Part shown: in pieces, positions 1-10,499 of the stretch
How positions within the stretch are numbered: the stretch's first letter is position 1
How the letters are laid out: each line of letters begins with the position of its first letter
NCBI GenBank assembly: GCA_004794655.1
Contig: SMMW01000456.1
Span: 1-64,000 of the forward strand
From: Marisa cornuarietis
Lineage: Eukaryota > Mollusca > Gastropoda > Architaenioglossa > Ampullariidae
Length of the DNA stretch: 64,000 nucleotides
Reading direction: 5' to 3'
The notes under the pieces: generated by a model
Seen by the model: only the letters and a program-made list of their open reading frames with translations
Databases searched by the model: none
Told to the model about the DNA's origin: nothing
Made by a program: the position numbers and the translations under genes

Positions 1-308
1 AAAATTTCTTTTGTCGATGGATGTCAAAGAAATGAAGTAGCACTCATAAATATTGATGAAATTTTGGGCTATCCTCAACTATCTGTAATCCTCTTTATTA
101 TATATCTCTCCCCCTCTATTTCAGAGGGTGGGGGACACGAACTCGCCATAAATAGACACGGTTTTGTGGTACGGGAAAAGGTAATTGATTTTCTTCTAAT
201 TACTTTTGTTTCATCAAAGTCAATATGTTTACATGTTTGAGCTCACCTCACCGTGCAAAATACAGTGGCGGCATTTTTGTGGGGGTATTAAGCAAAGTCC
301 AATTCAGG

Positions 309-337
309 AACCCTAACCCTAACCCCTAACCCTAACT
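309..337. repeat. Short interstitial telomere-like repeat
   Basis: About four units of CCCTAA, one with an extra C, stand alone in otherwise non-repetitive DNA. This is the animal telomere motif at an internal position. The tract is too short and isolated to be a chromosome end. The rest of 1-634 shows no coding signal. Confidence 0.6.
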
Positions 338-634
338 CCTTTTATCTCCCTTATCTCGCTCTTTTTCTGATGTTGATTTAACCACACAATAGCCGATGGC
401 TGCATACTAACCTTTTCTTTTTCTTTTTTTAGGGAGAGAAAGATTTTCAGGTTCTTTCCTCTCTAATTCTGGTAAAAGGTCGAAAAGTGTTATTTATAAT
501 GCACATTCTTTCTCTTTAACGTTTTCTCGCTGCCAAGCAGTTTATATATGGCGCAAAATGAGAGGTTTCAAGTCAAATGCAATGCTTTCAGAAAAAAAAA
601 TCACAAAAACCATTTGATTTATCAATCATAGAAG

Positions 635-640
635 TTTATT
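635..640 (-). promoter_or_regulatory. Poly(A) signal AATAAA for the insulin-like gene
   Basis: The plus strand reads TTTATT here, so AATAAA lies on the minus strand about 95 nt downstream of the insulin-like stop codon. The spacing fits a short 3' UTR. The hexamer can occur by chance, so its use is inferred from position. Confidence 0.5.
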
Positions 641-734
641 TTAAACTTTAGCTGAGCCTTGTGTCTTGTGTAAAATGAGTCCCCTCGCGGGAATATCCTT
701 TTTATTGGCTGGAGCGACGCTGCAGAGACACCTA

Positions 735-1200
735 TCAGCAATACATAGCCAGCTGGCTGACGAGACACTCGTTGTAGCAGCAGTCACAGACTATGCCTGG
801 TCGTAGTTGTCTCTTAACGTCAGGATCGTACTCGCCCAACTCCTTGTCTGAGGTGCGTTTTCCTGGTTCTCCTGCCGACAAAGAGAAGACGAGGCCGGGA
901 GGGTGAAGGGATGCCACATGAGACCTTAGTTCGAGAAGGGGGCAATTGTTTGTCTGGCATTATCTAAGCTTTATGTGACTGACTGATCAGTAGCTTAGGT
1001 GATTACTAGAATAATGACTTGTTGATTAATTCACACAACAAGCCAGGTATCAATTTTACTCTTACGCCTAAACTGAAAAACAGCAAAACCAAAATGAAAG
1101 AGATAAACCAGAGAAAGACGATCTTTCATGGACTCGGAGAAATGAAAATTCGATCTAGAATGGTTTTAAAGAAGGGAAATCCTATGCTGCTGCTATTGTG

Positions 1201-1296
<96 letters not shown>

Positions 1297-1676
1297 GTGT
1301 TAGCCTTGTAATCATTTGGGCACGCTCACCATCTGCTCATAACCCACTATGAACCGGTTTAAACATATGGTGAGCAGGCTCATTTGGCTCGTTTATCCAT
1401 AATGCTCAACAATTCACCTTCGACGAAGAGGTACAAGCTAGTAAGGCTCGCTAAAGGAAACTGCAGGAGCTGGTCTACAGAGCGCTTGCGGAAACTATCT
1501 GGGTAGTCATTCCTGAGCAAGGTGCATAGGATATTGTGAGCCCTCGCCAGGGCATTCCCGCACAGGCCCTCCTGGTGAGGCCTGGCGTCGACTCCACACG
1601 GCATGCGTTCCGTCCCTGACGCCTGTCCCAGCATGCACAGCACCAGGGCCACGCACATCGATTCTGTCATGGCCAT
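735..1676 (-). CDS. Insulin-like (molluscan insulin-related) peptide precursor, two coding exons
   Basis: Secreted insulin-family hormone precursor of 131 residues. Coding exon 1 is 1676-1418 and coding exon 2 is 871-735, both minus. The intron has GT/AG ends and phase 1, as in the C-peptide intron of other animal insulin genes. Residues 1 to about 21 form a signal peptide. The B chain has Cys27, Cys39 and Cys51 with the insulin CG-x10-C spacing. RKR (63-65), KR (91-92) and KR (106-107) flank two C-peptide segments. The A chain (108-131) starts with Gln, a likely pyroglutamate, and has C-x-CC-x3-C-x8-C. The extra cysteines (27 and 115) are the hallmark of molluscan insulin-related peptides and predict a fourth disulfide. 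The ATG follows an acceptor (CTGTTGCAG, cut before 1677), so a non-coding first exon upstream is expected. An in-frame ATG at 1718 lies on the intron side and is less likely. The intron carries a (GAT)n tract. Confidence 0.93.
1203..1295. repeat. (GAT)n microsatellite in the insulin-like gene intron
   Basis: About 31 uninterrupted GAT trinucleotides. It lies between the two coding exons of the insulin-like gene and should be highly polymorphic. Confidence 0.97.
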
Positions 1677-1739
1677 TCTGCAACAGACGACAGAGCAAAA
1701 CGTCGGTCGAGCGACCACAGAAGAGTTTCAAATTCGTGG

Positions 1740-4200
1740 ACAAATGTTCACACTTTCCAGTACGCGAGCATTCACCTACAAGCTGCCCAAGCCTGCGATT
1801 TGGTTATTAGCTCCTGTCCCTCATGACCACTACATAACAGCAAAATATCTCAGGAATACAACCTGTTGTGGACAGGAAATTATTCTACATCGGTTACAAG
1901 AACACCGCAATTTAGGTAGTTATGTGTCAGAAGCAAATCATGGTCATTTAGGGGGAAAGTCAGCAGATATTGCATCGAGGTCCAATCCTCGTGGTCCCTC
2001 CCCTAGTTATAATACAGGCTCTAGCGTTCGTGGCACGCTGTCCACAGCCTTTTGAGGACCATCTTGTCGCGGAAAAAGGAGGCCAACCCTACTACACCGC
2101 AAGAACCTTTCATGGAGAGGACACAAGAGGATGGACATCTAAGACTATTTACTCTCCTCCCAGGTCTTGCATGTTTTCAAGTGCTCGCTTTTTTCTGGTC
2201 TTCGAAGTAGTCTTTTGCATAGCTACAATTAATTTCTAGTCAAAATAGCGTAAAATGAGCGGCGCGCCACGAAAAAGTACCAATATGGCTCCGTCTACGC
2301 ATATGCTTTCTTCAAACTGTAGTACAGTCGAACTGCTGTCCAGTAAGTGATTCCTTTCATAGAAGAGTAATGATCTTGCTAGCTGTTTGGAAGCGGATAC
2401 ATTTTGCTTAACGACGCAAACCTTCGTTATCTCTAAGCGTTGATTAGTGCTAGCAAAATCACCCACCGCACGTAGACATTTTACTCTGCATCATCCGACA
2501 AAAAAAGAAGAAGAAGAAGAAAAAAAAGACCGAGGGGACATTCATATCGCAAACCGGACATGTGGCATACAAAAATGATTTGCAAATCACGAAGATATCG
2601 ATTTTTCGTACAGAGTTTATGTCTGGAATCATATTTTGAGTAACAAGACAAGTTAAAGAATGAACTGCATGTAGAAACAGTTTTAATACCAGTGATGGAA
2701 ATATTTTGGTTTAAAAGTGAATCGGATCAGGGGTAGTACCACATTCCGTTTTAAGAACTTGTGTAGAACCAACGCTATAATATGCCGATAACATGAATCT
2801 TTATAATAAAGTAAGAATATAATCTAGTAAGAAATTACTGTTACTGTTCACCTTTGCTTAGGAAGTGAGTGTAAGCATATTTTAAACCATATATGTGGCA
2901 GTGTTAAATAAACAAATCAAAGCAAGGGCACATAAATCTGATTCTCTCGTAATTGCTTTCCCTGGGAACGGGTTTTAGTCCTTTAGACGATCGAGGATGT
3001 AATCTCTCATGCTCGCTGTTTTACCCTGTCACGTGACAGAAGAGCAGGCAGCAGGCAGGAGGGAGAATGACACCGAAGGATGGGGAAGGACGTGTGAGCG
3101 AGCCCGTCTTTGTACCACATCATCATCACCACCACCACCACGATGCATGAGAGGCTATTTTTTTATATTTTAAAACCTGCCACTTTCGGAGGGACATATA
3201 AACATGAGAAGAGAGTCTGTGAATGTAAGAAAGATCGCTTTGGAACCGTTACGCAATTTGAATGAGGCAGAAGTTAAGGGGAGGTAAATTGAGTCTTTTA
3301 ATATGAGTGGCTGAAAGAAGTTTTGTCCCAGTATTGTTTGAGTAATGATTACTGCGGGGCCTACATTAGTCTAGTTTTTCTGCTCTTGATTTGTCTTTTT
3401 TTAACCTTACCTCGTATTTTTTAAAATTATAACGGCATGATACCTATAATGTAATGCATTTTCAGTGTGGAAACTAAGACGAAAAAAAAAATCCATTAAA
3501 AATCCTGCATGTCTTCATGACAACAACACGTTTTTACTAATACAGTAGGATGAGTAGGTTATAGCAATAGAACATGGGAGGTGACTAGTCCCTAACTTTG
3601 CTCTGAAAGTAAAATCGAGTTATTGCTCTTAGACTATATTTCGCCACCTAGGACCAAAAAGTCCGTCAACAGACCATTCTGTCGATGCATATTAATTAGA
3701 GCCATGATTAAACGTGTTTTCGAGGTATGGGAATACTAAATGGATTTTATTCTAATTACTCCTGCTTAATCAAAGTCAGATGCCTATTCCCTCATGAAAC
3801 TTCTAAACATTCATCTACTCGGACAAATTAAATGACAATGACCAGCTTTATTAATCCGAATGCAGTTATGACTTGGGAAGTGTACTCAGGAAAAACAAAC
3901 ATAACTGCAAATTACAAGACAAGGGTAAAGCAAGTGTATATAACTGTATACGCCCACACCTACAATTCCTCTATGGTAGAGCAGCTGAACTGCAGCAGCT
4001 TTCGACGATGTGCGCCAGAGACTTGATCCGCGCGCGTTAAAAACCTTTCACAGACTTTGCATCATGTAAATCCCATTACATTGCAGGAACAAGGGTGAGT
4101 CTAGTCAGGCCCATGCAGTTGTCTGCCATGTGGGCCAAGGACGCAGCATCGCACAGATACAAGACGCGTTGGAGTTCCCGTGCGGGTGACGTGATAAAGG
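1740..4200. other. Non-coding stretch, no gene recognised
   Basis: AT-rich sequence with short low-complexity tracts (AAG near 2500, CAT/CAC near 3120). The open frames at 1603-2055, 2236-2466 and 3832-4026 show no family signature or splice context. If the leader exon at 6462 belongs to the insulin-like gene, this stretch is part of its first intron. Confidence 0.5.
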
Positions 4201-4202
4201 TA

Positions 4203-6165
4203 GGTGAAGACCTTGCTGGTGATGGAAAGAAGTGTTATACCCCTCCAGTTATTACAGTCTCCAAGATCTCCTTTCTTGGGTAACTTGAAGATGAGCCCTG
4301 TCTTCCACGCATCGGGGATCTGTCCTGATTCCCAAACTTGCCAGAAGATTTCAGTCAACATGGGAGCTGTTACATTCACATCTGCTTTCAACATCTCTGC
4401 TGTTATTCCATCTGCCCCTGCTGCTTTACCGCTTTTCATTGCCTTGATTGCTGCTGTCACTTCTTCCAGGCTTGGCGGGTCTGTGCAGATGTCAAGGTCT
4501 GTATCTGCTGGCTGGATGTCTGCGAGCTGAGGGGGTCTGGTCTGTTTAGAACTGACTCAAAATGTTCCCTCCAGCGCTGTAGTTTTTCTGCCTCTCTCTG
4601 GACAACATTTCCGTTCATGTCTTTCACTGGTATCTCACTGTTTTTGAACCTGTTGTTCAGCTGTTTATTGATTTTATACAGTGTCTTCAGGTCATGTTTT
4701 CCTGCTGCTTCTTCTGCTTCATCTGCCAGTTTCTCTATGTAGTCCCTTTTGTCGGTTTTGATCATCCTCCTTACCTCTTTGTTTATTTCTGTATATCTTT
4801 GTCTGTGTTGTTCTTTCAGACGCTCAGATCTGGTGTTGTTGATTTTCTGCTTGGTTGACTTTCTTTCTTCTATCCTTTTCCATGTCGTTTCTCTGATCCA
4901 CTGTTCTTTCTTTTTTGGTTGGAAGCCCAGTATTTTCTCTCCTGTTTCCTGTAAGACTCGATTGAAGTCCTCTAAGGTCATCTCCTGTTGGTCCCCTAGT
5001 GCCTGGAACCTGTTCTTAACTTCCACTACAAAGGCCCGTTTGGTGGCTGGGTCCTTCAGTGTGCCGGAGTCCACTCTCTGCTGACCTGCCTGTTTTCCTC
5101 GCGATCGACGTAGCTTCAGAGAAACTGCGGCTATCACAAGAGTGTGGTCACTGGCAACGTCTGCTCCTCTGTAGGCTCTGACATCTTGAAGTGAGCTCCT
5201 CCATCTTCGGTTGATGATGAAAAGGTCTATCTGGTTCTTTGTGATCCCGTCTGGTGATGTCCACGTTGCCTTGTGGATGTCTTTGTGTTGGTAGAGTGTG
5301 CCTCCAATCAGTAGATTGTTTTCTTCACAAAAGTCTGCCAGTCTCTCTCCGTTGTCATTGATGGTTCCAATTCCATGCTTGCCCATGATATGCTCCCTGC
5401 AGGTATTGTCACTTCCCACCTTGGCATTGAGATCGCCAGTGATGAGCAACATATGGGCTCGGACGCTCTACGTGGCTGCCTGGAGCTGATTGTGAAAAGC
5501 ATCCTTGTCTTCTGCCTCTGAGTCTTCTGTTGGTGCATAGCAAACTAGCACTGTCAGCTTGGTGTACTTTGAATGGAATCTTGCTCTCAGAAGCCTGGGT
5601 CCATAAGGCTTCCATTCCACCAGTGTCTTTTCAGTTTTCCTATTGAGGAGTAGTGCTACTCCTTCAGAGTGTTGGTCATCTGATCTTCCTGAGAACAAGA
5701 TAGTATGCCCTGATGCTAGTCTCCTCTTTCCCGTGCCGGTCCATCTGACCTCGCTGACTCCCAGGATGTCCAAGTTGTACAAACTCCTTGATTAGTTGGG
5801 GCAACCTGCCAGTCTGGTACAAGGTCTGGACGTTCCAACACCCTACCCTCAACTTCTGCTGCGGCTTCAGTAAATCCACCATCGGGGCGCCAGCTCTCTC
5901 TCGGGTTTGACTGTCGTCCGTCATAAGTCCAGTTACCTGGTGTGTTTCATTACCTTCGCCATCCGTAACGAGGGCTCTAGTGTTGGTTTCTGTAACCTGC
6001 TTTTTTATATGGTGGGGTTGTTAGCCCTAACACAACCTAATTTACGTCTAGGTGAGGTGTCCACCTTAGTCGCCTCTTACGACATGCCTGGCTGGACAGC
6101 AGGGACCCTATTCTTACAATGCTCGCTAGGCAAGCATACCCCGGGGTCCCACGGGGGAATTCACG
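4203..6165 (-). mobile_element. APE-type non-LTR retrotransposon (RTE-like), 3'-truncated copy 1
   Basis: Read on the minus strand, frames at 5924-5676 and 5782-5468 and then 5452-4457 encode an apurinic-type endonuclease, with a GDLNAK motif and a later SDH motif. The long endonuclease-to-RT linker follows. The frame at 4460-4210 starts the reverse transcriptase with the conserved GKAAGADGITAEML segment. The protein resembles those often annotated in animals as craniofacial development protein 2-like. A small deletion near 5779-5786 relative to copy 2 breaks the N-terminal frame. The RT fingers end abruptly near 4203 in unrelated sequence, so catalytic palm and C-terminus are missing. The G+C-rich sequence to about 6165 is probably the 5' UTR. 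The clade assignment is from memory and uncertain. Confidence 0.85.
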
Positions 6166-6461
6166 TTTCACAAGCAACGATTTTGTTGATTGTCAGCAGA
6201 AAGTATAAAACAAAAAATATAACTACATTTAAAAGGTTAGAAACTGAAAAGAGAGAAAGAGGAAAGAGAAAGAAATAAATATGAAACAGAGTTAAATGCT
6301 TAATACTTTACGAGGAAAGAAATGGACGACGTAGTTAAGAAGAACTAGAAAGAAGAATGAAATAGGCTAACGGAAGAAAGAAATAAAAATAAATGACAAG
6401 CAATAAGGAGTAAAGACAAACTTGTGAAGCTGATTACAAGAGTTTGAAGAGAGTCGCTCAC

Positions 6462-6618
6462 CTGTTGTTCACTTGTCAGTTGAACCTGTGACTCGCTCTC
6501 TGACGCGGCTCCGGAGAAAAGACTTGGGTGGCGACTAGTCAGCCAGAAGGCACCTATCGTCTGCCGGGTGTGGCTCGTGGCGGAGGCGACTGCTGTCTCT
6601 TCCTTGGGACTGGAGAGT
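6462..6618 (-). other. Putative non-coding leader exon (copy 1)
   Basis: On the minus strand, sequence just downstream of a TATA box runs without splice sites to a strong donor, CAG|GTGAGC, with GTGAGC at 6461-6456. A 5' end near 6618 is set only by distance from TATA. The next well-supported minus-strand gene is the insulin-like gene, whose ATG directly follows an acceptor. That is consistent with a 5' UTR exon spliced over about 4.8 kb containing the LINE. The pairing is inference. Confidence 0.45.
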
Positions 6619-6643
6619 GACCGCAGCACAGACAACTCCAGGT

Positions 6644-6683
6644 CTTTATACACCGCGCGACAACGCTCGCATCACTGACGTCA
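6644..6683 (-). promoter_or_regulatory. CRE + TATA promoter (copy 1)
   Basis: Minus strand: a palindromic cAMP response element TGACGTCA at 6683-6676 lies about 25 bp upstream of TATAAAG at 6650-6644. About 180 bp further on is the splice donor of the leader exon. This order is typical of neuroendocrine-type promoters. The arrangement is kept in copy 2. Confidence 0.55.
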
Positions 6684-6994
6684 CGATCTGCCCACAACAT
6701 GCGGGCTCACAGGCTCAAATTATATAACACACTCCTTCTGTACACGTGGAAAACACAACGAAAGAGGAGGTGAAGGAGAGAAGGAAGCCCAAGGAAAAAG
6801 CCAGAGAGAGAAAAATTGGAGAAAATGTGATCCCACTCTTGTTGGTACCAGCTGTCGTTTAAGGGTGGTTCAAAAGGCCAGAGATAGGGAGATAGAGAAA
6901 GATGGAGAGATGGTGTTCCCACTTCCCATGGTACCAAATATCGTTGTAGTTGTAGTTGAAAAGAAAAGACAAAGACAGGAGTTAAGATGGTTAA

Positions 6995-7001
6995 CATGTG
7001 T

Positions 7002-7044
<43 letters not shown>
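6995..7044. repeat. (TG)n microsatellite
   Basis: TG dinucleotide run with minor interruptions. The matching tract in copy 2 (59812-59867) differs in length and start. Confidence 0.95.
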
Positions 7045-7045
<1 letters not shown>

Positions 7046-7335
7046 TAAGCGCGGTGATGGTAGCCACGTGGTAGAAGCATCCTGATGATAATTTCAGACT
7101 GTGGTGGTAGCAGCTGTCTTTACAGTAGTAGTTCAAAGTACGGCTTCGACAGCACGTATGGTTCGTATAACAAATCACACGACTGAGACTTCAGTGACTC
7201 ACTTGACGATATTATTGAAGAAAATTAGATGTTCTTTTACTTCAACTGACCCACCTTAATATTTGTCTCCTTAACATGTTAATGCTCCTAGAGTTGGCTG
7301 TGTTAGCTGGTCATTGTAAAAGTTCACCATGATAT

Positions 7336-8350
7336 CTCCCGTGTCACCTCCATGTAGGAACTAGTAGTTTACTTTGACTACAGTAACTCACCATGTCAGC
7401 TCCCTGTAGGAACTAGTAGTTTACTTTGACTACAGTAACTCACCATGTCAGCTCCCTGTAGGAACTAGTTGTATAGTTTGACGACAGTAACTCACCTTGC
7501 TAGCTCCCTGTAGGAACTAGGTGTTTAGTTTGACGACAGTAACTCACCATGTCAGCTCCCTGTAGGAACTAGATGTTCAGTTTGACGACAGTAACTCACC
7601 ATGCTAGCTCCCTGTAGGAACTAATTGTATAGTTTGACGACAGTAACTCACCATATAAGCTCCCTGTAGGAACTAGTAGTTTAGTTTGACGACAGTAACT
7701 CATCATGCTAGCTCCCTGTAGGAACTAGTTGCACAGTTTGACTACAGTAACTCACCATGTCACCTCCCTGTAGGAACTAGTTGTATAGTTTGACTACAGT
7801 AACTCACCATGCTGGCTCTCTGTAGGAACTAAAAGTTTAGTTTGACTACAGTTACTCACCTTGCTAGCTCCCTGTAGGAACTAGTTGTATAATTTGACTA
7901 CAGTAACTTACCTTGGTAGCTCCCTGTAGGAACTAGTTGTTTAGTTTGACGACAGTAACTCACCATGCCAGCTCCCTGTAGGAACTAAAAGTTTAGTTTG
8001 ACTACAGTAACTCACTATGCTAGATCCCTGCAGGAACTAGTTGTATAGTTTGACTACAGTAACTCACCATGTCAGCTCCCCGTAGGAACTAGTAGTTTAG
8101 TTTGACTACAGTATCTCACCATGTCTGCTCCCTGTAGGAACTAGTTTTATAGTTTGACGACAGTAACTCACCATGCCAGCTCCCTGTAGGAACTAAAAGT
8201 TTAGTTTGACTACAGTAACTCACCATGCTTGCTCCATGTAGGAACTAGTAGTTTAGTTTGACTACAGTTATTCACCATGCTAGCTCCCTGTAGGAACTAA
8301 ATGTTTAGTCTGACTACAGTAACTCACCATGTCAGCTCCCTGTAGGAACT
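7336..8350. repeat. 52-53 bp minisatellite, copy 1 (about 19 units)
   Basis: Tandem units carry the phrase TCCCTGTAGGAACTAG followed by TTTGAC(T/G)ACAGTAACTCACC. Units differ at the positions just after GGAACTAG. The array stops exactly where the LINE C-terminal fragment starts, and the same junction is kept in copy 2. Confidence 0.95.
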
Positions 8351-8351
8351 A

Positions 8352-9042
8352 GTGTGGGGTCTGACACCTTTTAGTGATATTGAAAAAGTTTATCTTTTCG
8401 CTATGAAAAGGTTGCTGTGCTTAGATATTAAAACTCATAATGCCATGGACAGTTCAAGATTCCCAAACCAAGCTTACAACATTCAGCTCAATCTAGGACT
8501 ACGAGGGCGAAGGCAATGGAAGATACCCTGCACAACTACATATTTAGACGTGTGGGAACAAAGCGGGGTAGGAGATGCTAGGGCTTTCATCTTGTTGCTC
8601 AAACAAAGATTGAAAGACAACTTTATACAAAAATGGACAGACAAAATGCAGTCGAGTAATAGGTTGTTAGCCTACAGAGAGTTTAAAAAGGAATTTAAAC
8701 CAGAAAGGTATCTTTCAGTAATAACTATAAAAAGTTCAGAAATACTCTAATACGATTTAGACTGGGGATTAGCGAAATAAACACTAATAACAGATATTGT
8801 AACACCTGCATCAACACCTGCCCTGATTGCCAAGACGGGAAGATGAAGAACATTTTGTGCTAGAGTGTCAAACCTTTGATGACATCAGGGCCAAGTATCC
8901 TGCACCCCTGATAAATGACGGGTACCAGCAGACGACGTTGGCTGTGTTGTTGTCTCGAGGGGAAACTAACGAGATCAGAAATGTAGCGATGTACATCTTG
9001 TATGCTTTACACAGACGCAACGAGAAAGTTGGAAACACTTGA
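8352..9042 (+). mobile_element. LINE C-terminal fragment, copy 1
   Basis: Two frames (8352-8750 and 8827-9042) plus linking sequence encode the post-RT end of a non-LTR retrotransposon. The first part resembles the segment after the RT thumb. The second carries a C-x2-C...H-x4-C knuckle (CPDC, then EEHFVLEC). Near 8836 copy 1 lacks 4 bp present in copy 2, breaking the knuckle frame. Endonuclease and RT are absent, with the minisatellite in their place. Confidence 0.7.
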
Positions 9043-9127
9043 CAAACAATGTGACCCCATGTGGTTGGACTCACAGGACTGACCAACATGTAAACCACGC
9101 TGGGGCCGGTGGCCTAGAATGTGTGTA

Positions 9128-9200
<73 letters not shown>
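9128..9200. repeat. Long (TG)n microsatellite
   Basis: About 70 bp of TG. Offsets to copy 2 are equal on both sides of it, so the tract has the same length in both copies. Confidence 0.97.
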
Positions 9201-9203
<3 letters not shown>

Positions 9204-9204
9204 G

Positions 9205-10480
9205 TACGTAGGTTTACGAGAGGATAATAGAAGAGAAAGAGAGAGAGAGACGGCTAAGGGAAAATAGTTTCGGGGAGTGTGATGTGCGTGCGTTTGTGTG
9301 TTTGACCAATTGAGGATTGTGCGAGCTATGATAGTATAGGGAAGACAGAGTAAGAGAAGGCAAATGAAGAATGGTTGGTATGAGTGTAGATGTTAAGAGG
9401 TTGAAAGGATATGAACGTATTAATGCACTTGATATTATTCATGTCTTATATATGTATATCTTCTTTTCGGACGATGATAAAATTGTATCTCGCCCTATTT
9501 GAAAAGGTCGTTGACCCATCAAATAAATATTTCTTGTTTTTGTTCTTGTTCTGGCAACACTTGCTGCACTCGCTTAGAAAATCCGGAACCGCCGAGAGAG
9601 AACTAAAAAGCCTGCGGTTCGATGCCATATAAGGGAGAAGGCGGCTTCCATTGAATACTTTATTTACAAACAGGAAATTAGGAAAGAAAAGCTGAACTCG
9701 CCGCGACAACGATAAACTTACCTGAGAACTAAATAATCTCTTTCATGTCTCGACTACGCGGTCCGCATTGTGTACGTGAAAGGTAGTCACATCCTTTGAT
9801 TTCCCCCAGGTAAGATTTGAACCCCCAGTCACGTGATGAACTGATGACTTCGTCATGACCGGCGGACAACAAATTAACACGACATCTGCTGGTCTTGTTA
9901 GAAAGCAATATCAAACATCAATACACATGTTGGTCCTAGTGACAGCTACAACATCACTCTAGCTAACATCCTGTAATTGGAAAAACTTAGAAACGAGGCT
10001 GCGCCTGACAGGCTGAGTTGCTTTGTTCTCCTGTGAATTTTTCCATTTTCTCGTGCAACGTCTTTGTTATTCATACCCATAGGTTTCTTATCGTTGCAAG
10101 TTGTATTTGTTTCTCTTAAGATTTCCTCTGTTATTGTTTTACTATCTGTAAGTGCCTCGCTTTTATGTTTTTGTTGCGGACTTTACTTTTAACGGTTACA
10201 TTCATCGCCATTACATAGATTTTACATCTGATTCTTTATCTCGCTTTCCTGCTGCTTGTTCTGTTTATCCTTCTCTGAACTTAGCTCAACTTTAAATCCT
10301 TATCAGTTCCAATATCTTCTATCGTTTTTGTCTTATTGTATTTTTTGAACTCGTGCTGCATTTTATTTTTATGTCATAGAATTATGACAAGACAGTTTGT
10401 CTAGTCGACATCTCAGTTATCATTATTGAATCCCCTTGTAACTCTCCCACTTCCAGCCTGTTTAGTTGACACTTTAAAGG
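9205..10480. other. Non-coding part of the duplicated block
   Basis: No conserved protein signature. A short box-B-like motif near 9,820-9,840 (minus) was examined but no cloverleaf could be built. From 9,730 onward this stretch appears identical in copy 2. Confidence 0.5.
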
Positions 10481-10499
10481 AGTTTCCCTTTATTATGAT

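Noticed and set aside
1677..1718. Upstream in-frame ATG for the insulin-like precursor
   Set aside because: The bases between this ATG and the chosen one read as the pyrimidine-rich end of an intron with CAG just before the second ATG, and the longer start would spoil the signal peptide.
1603..2055. 150-codon plus-strand frame
   Set aside because: It is antisense to the signal-peptide/B-chain exon of the insulin-like gene and has no protein signature.
9800..9870. tRNA gene on the minus strand
   Set aside because: A box-B-like GGTTCAAATC motif is present but T-arm and acceptor stems do not pair.
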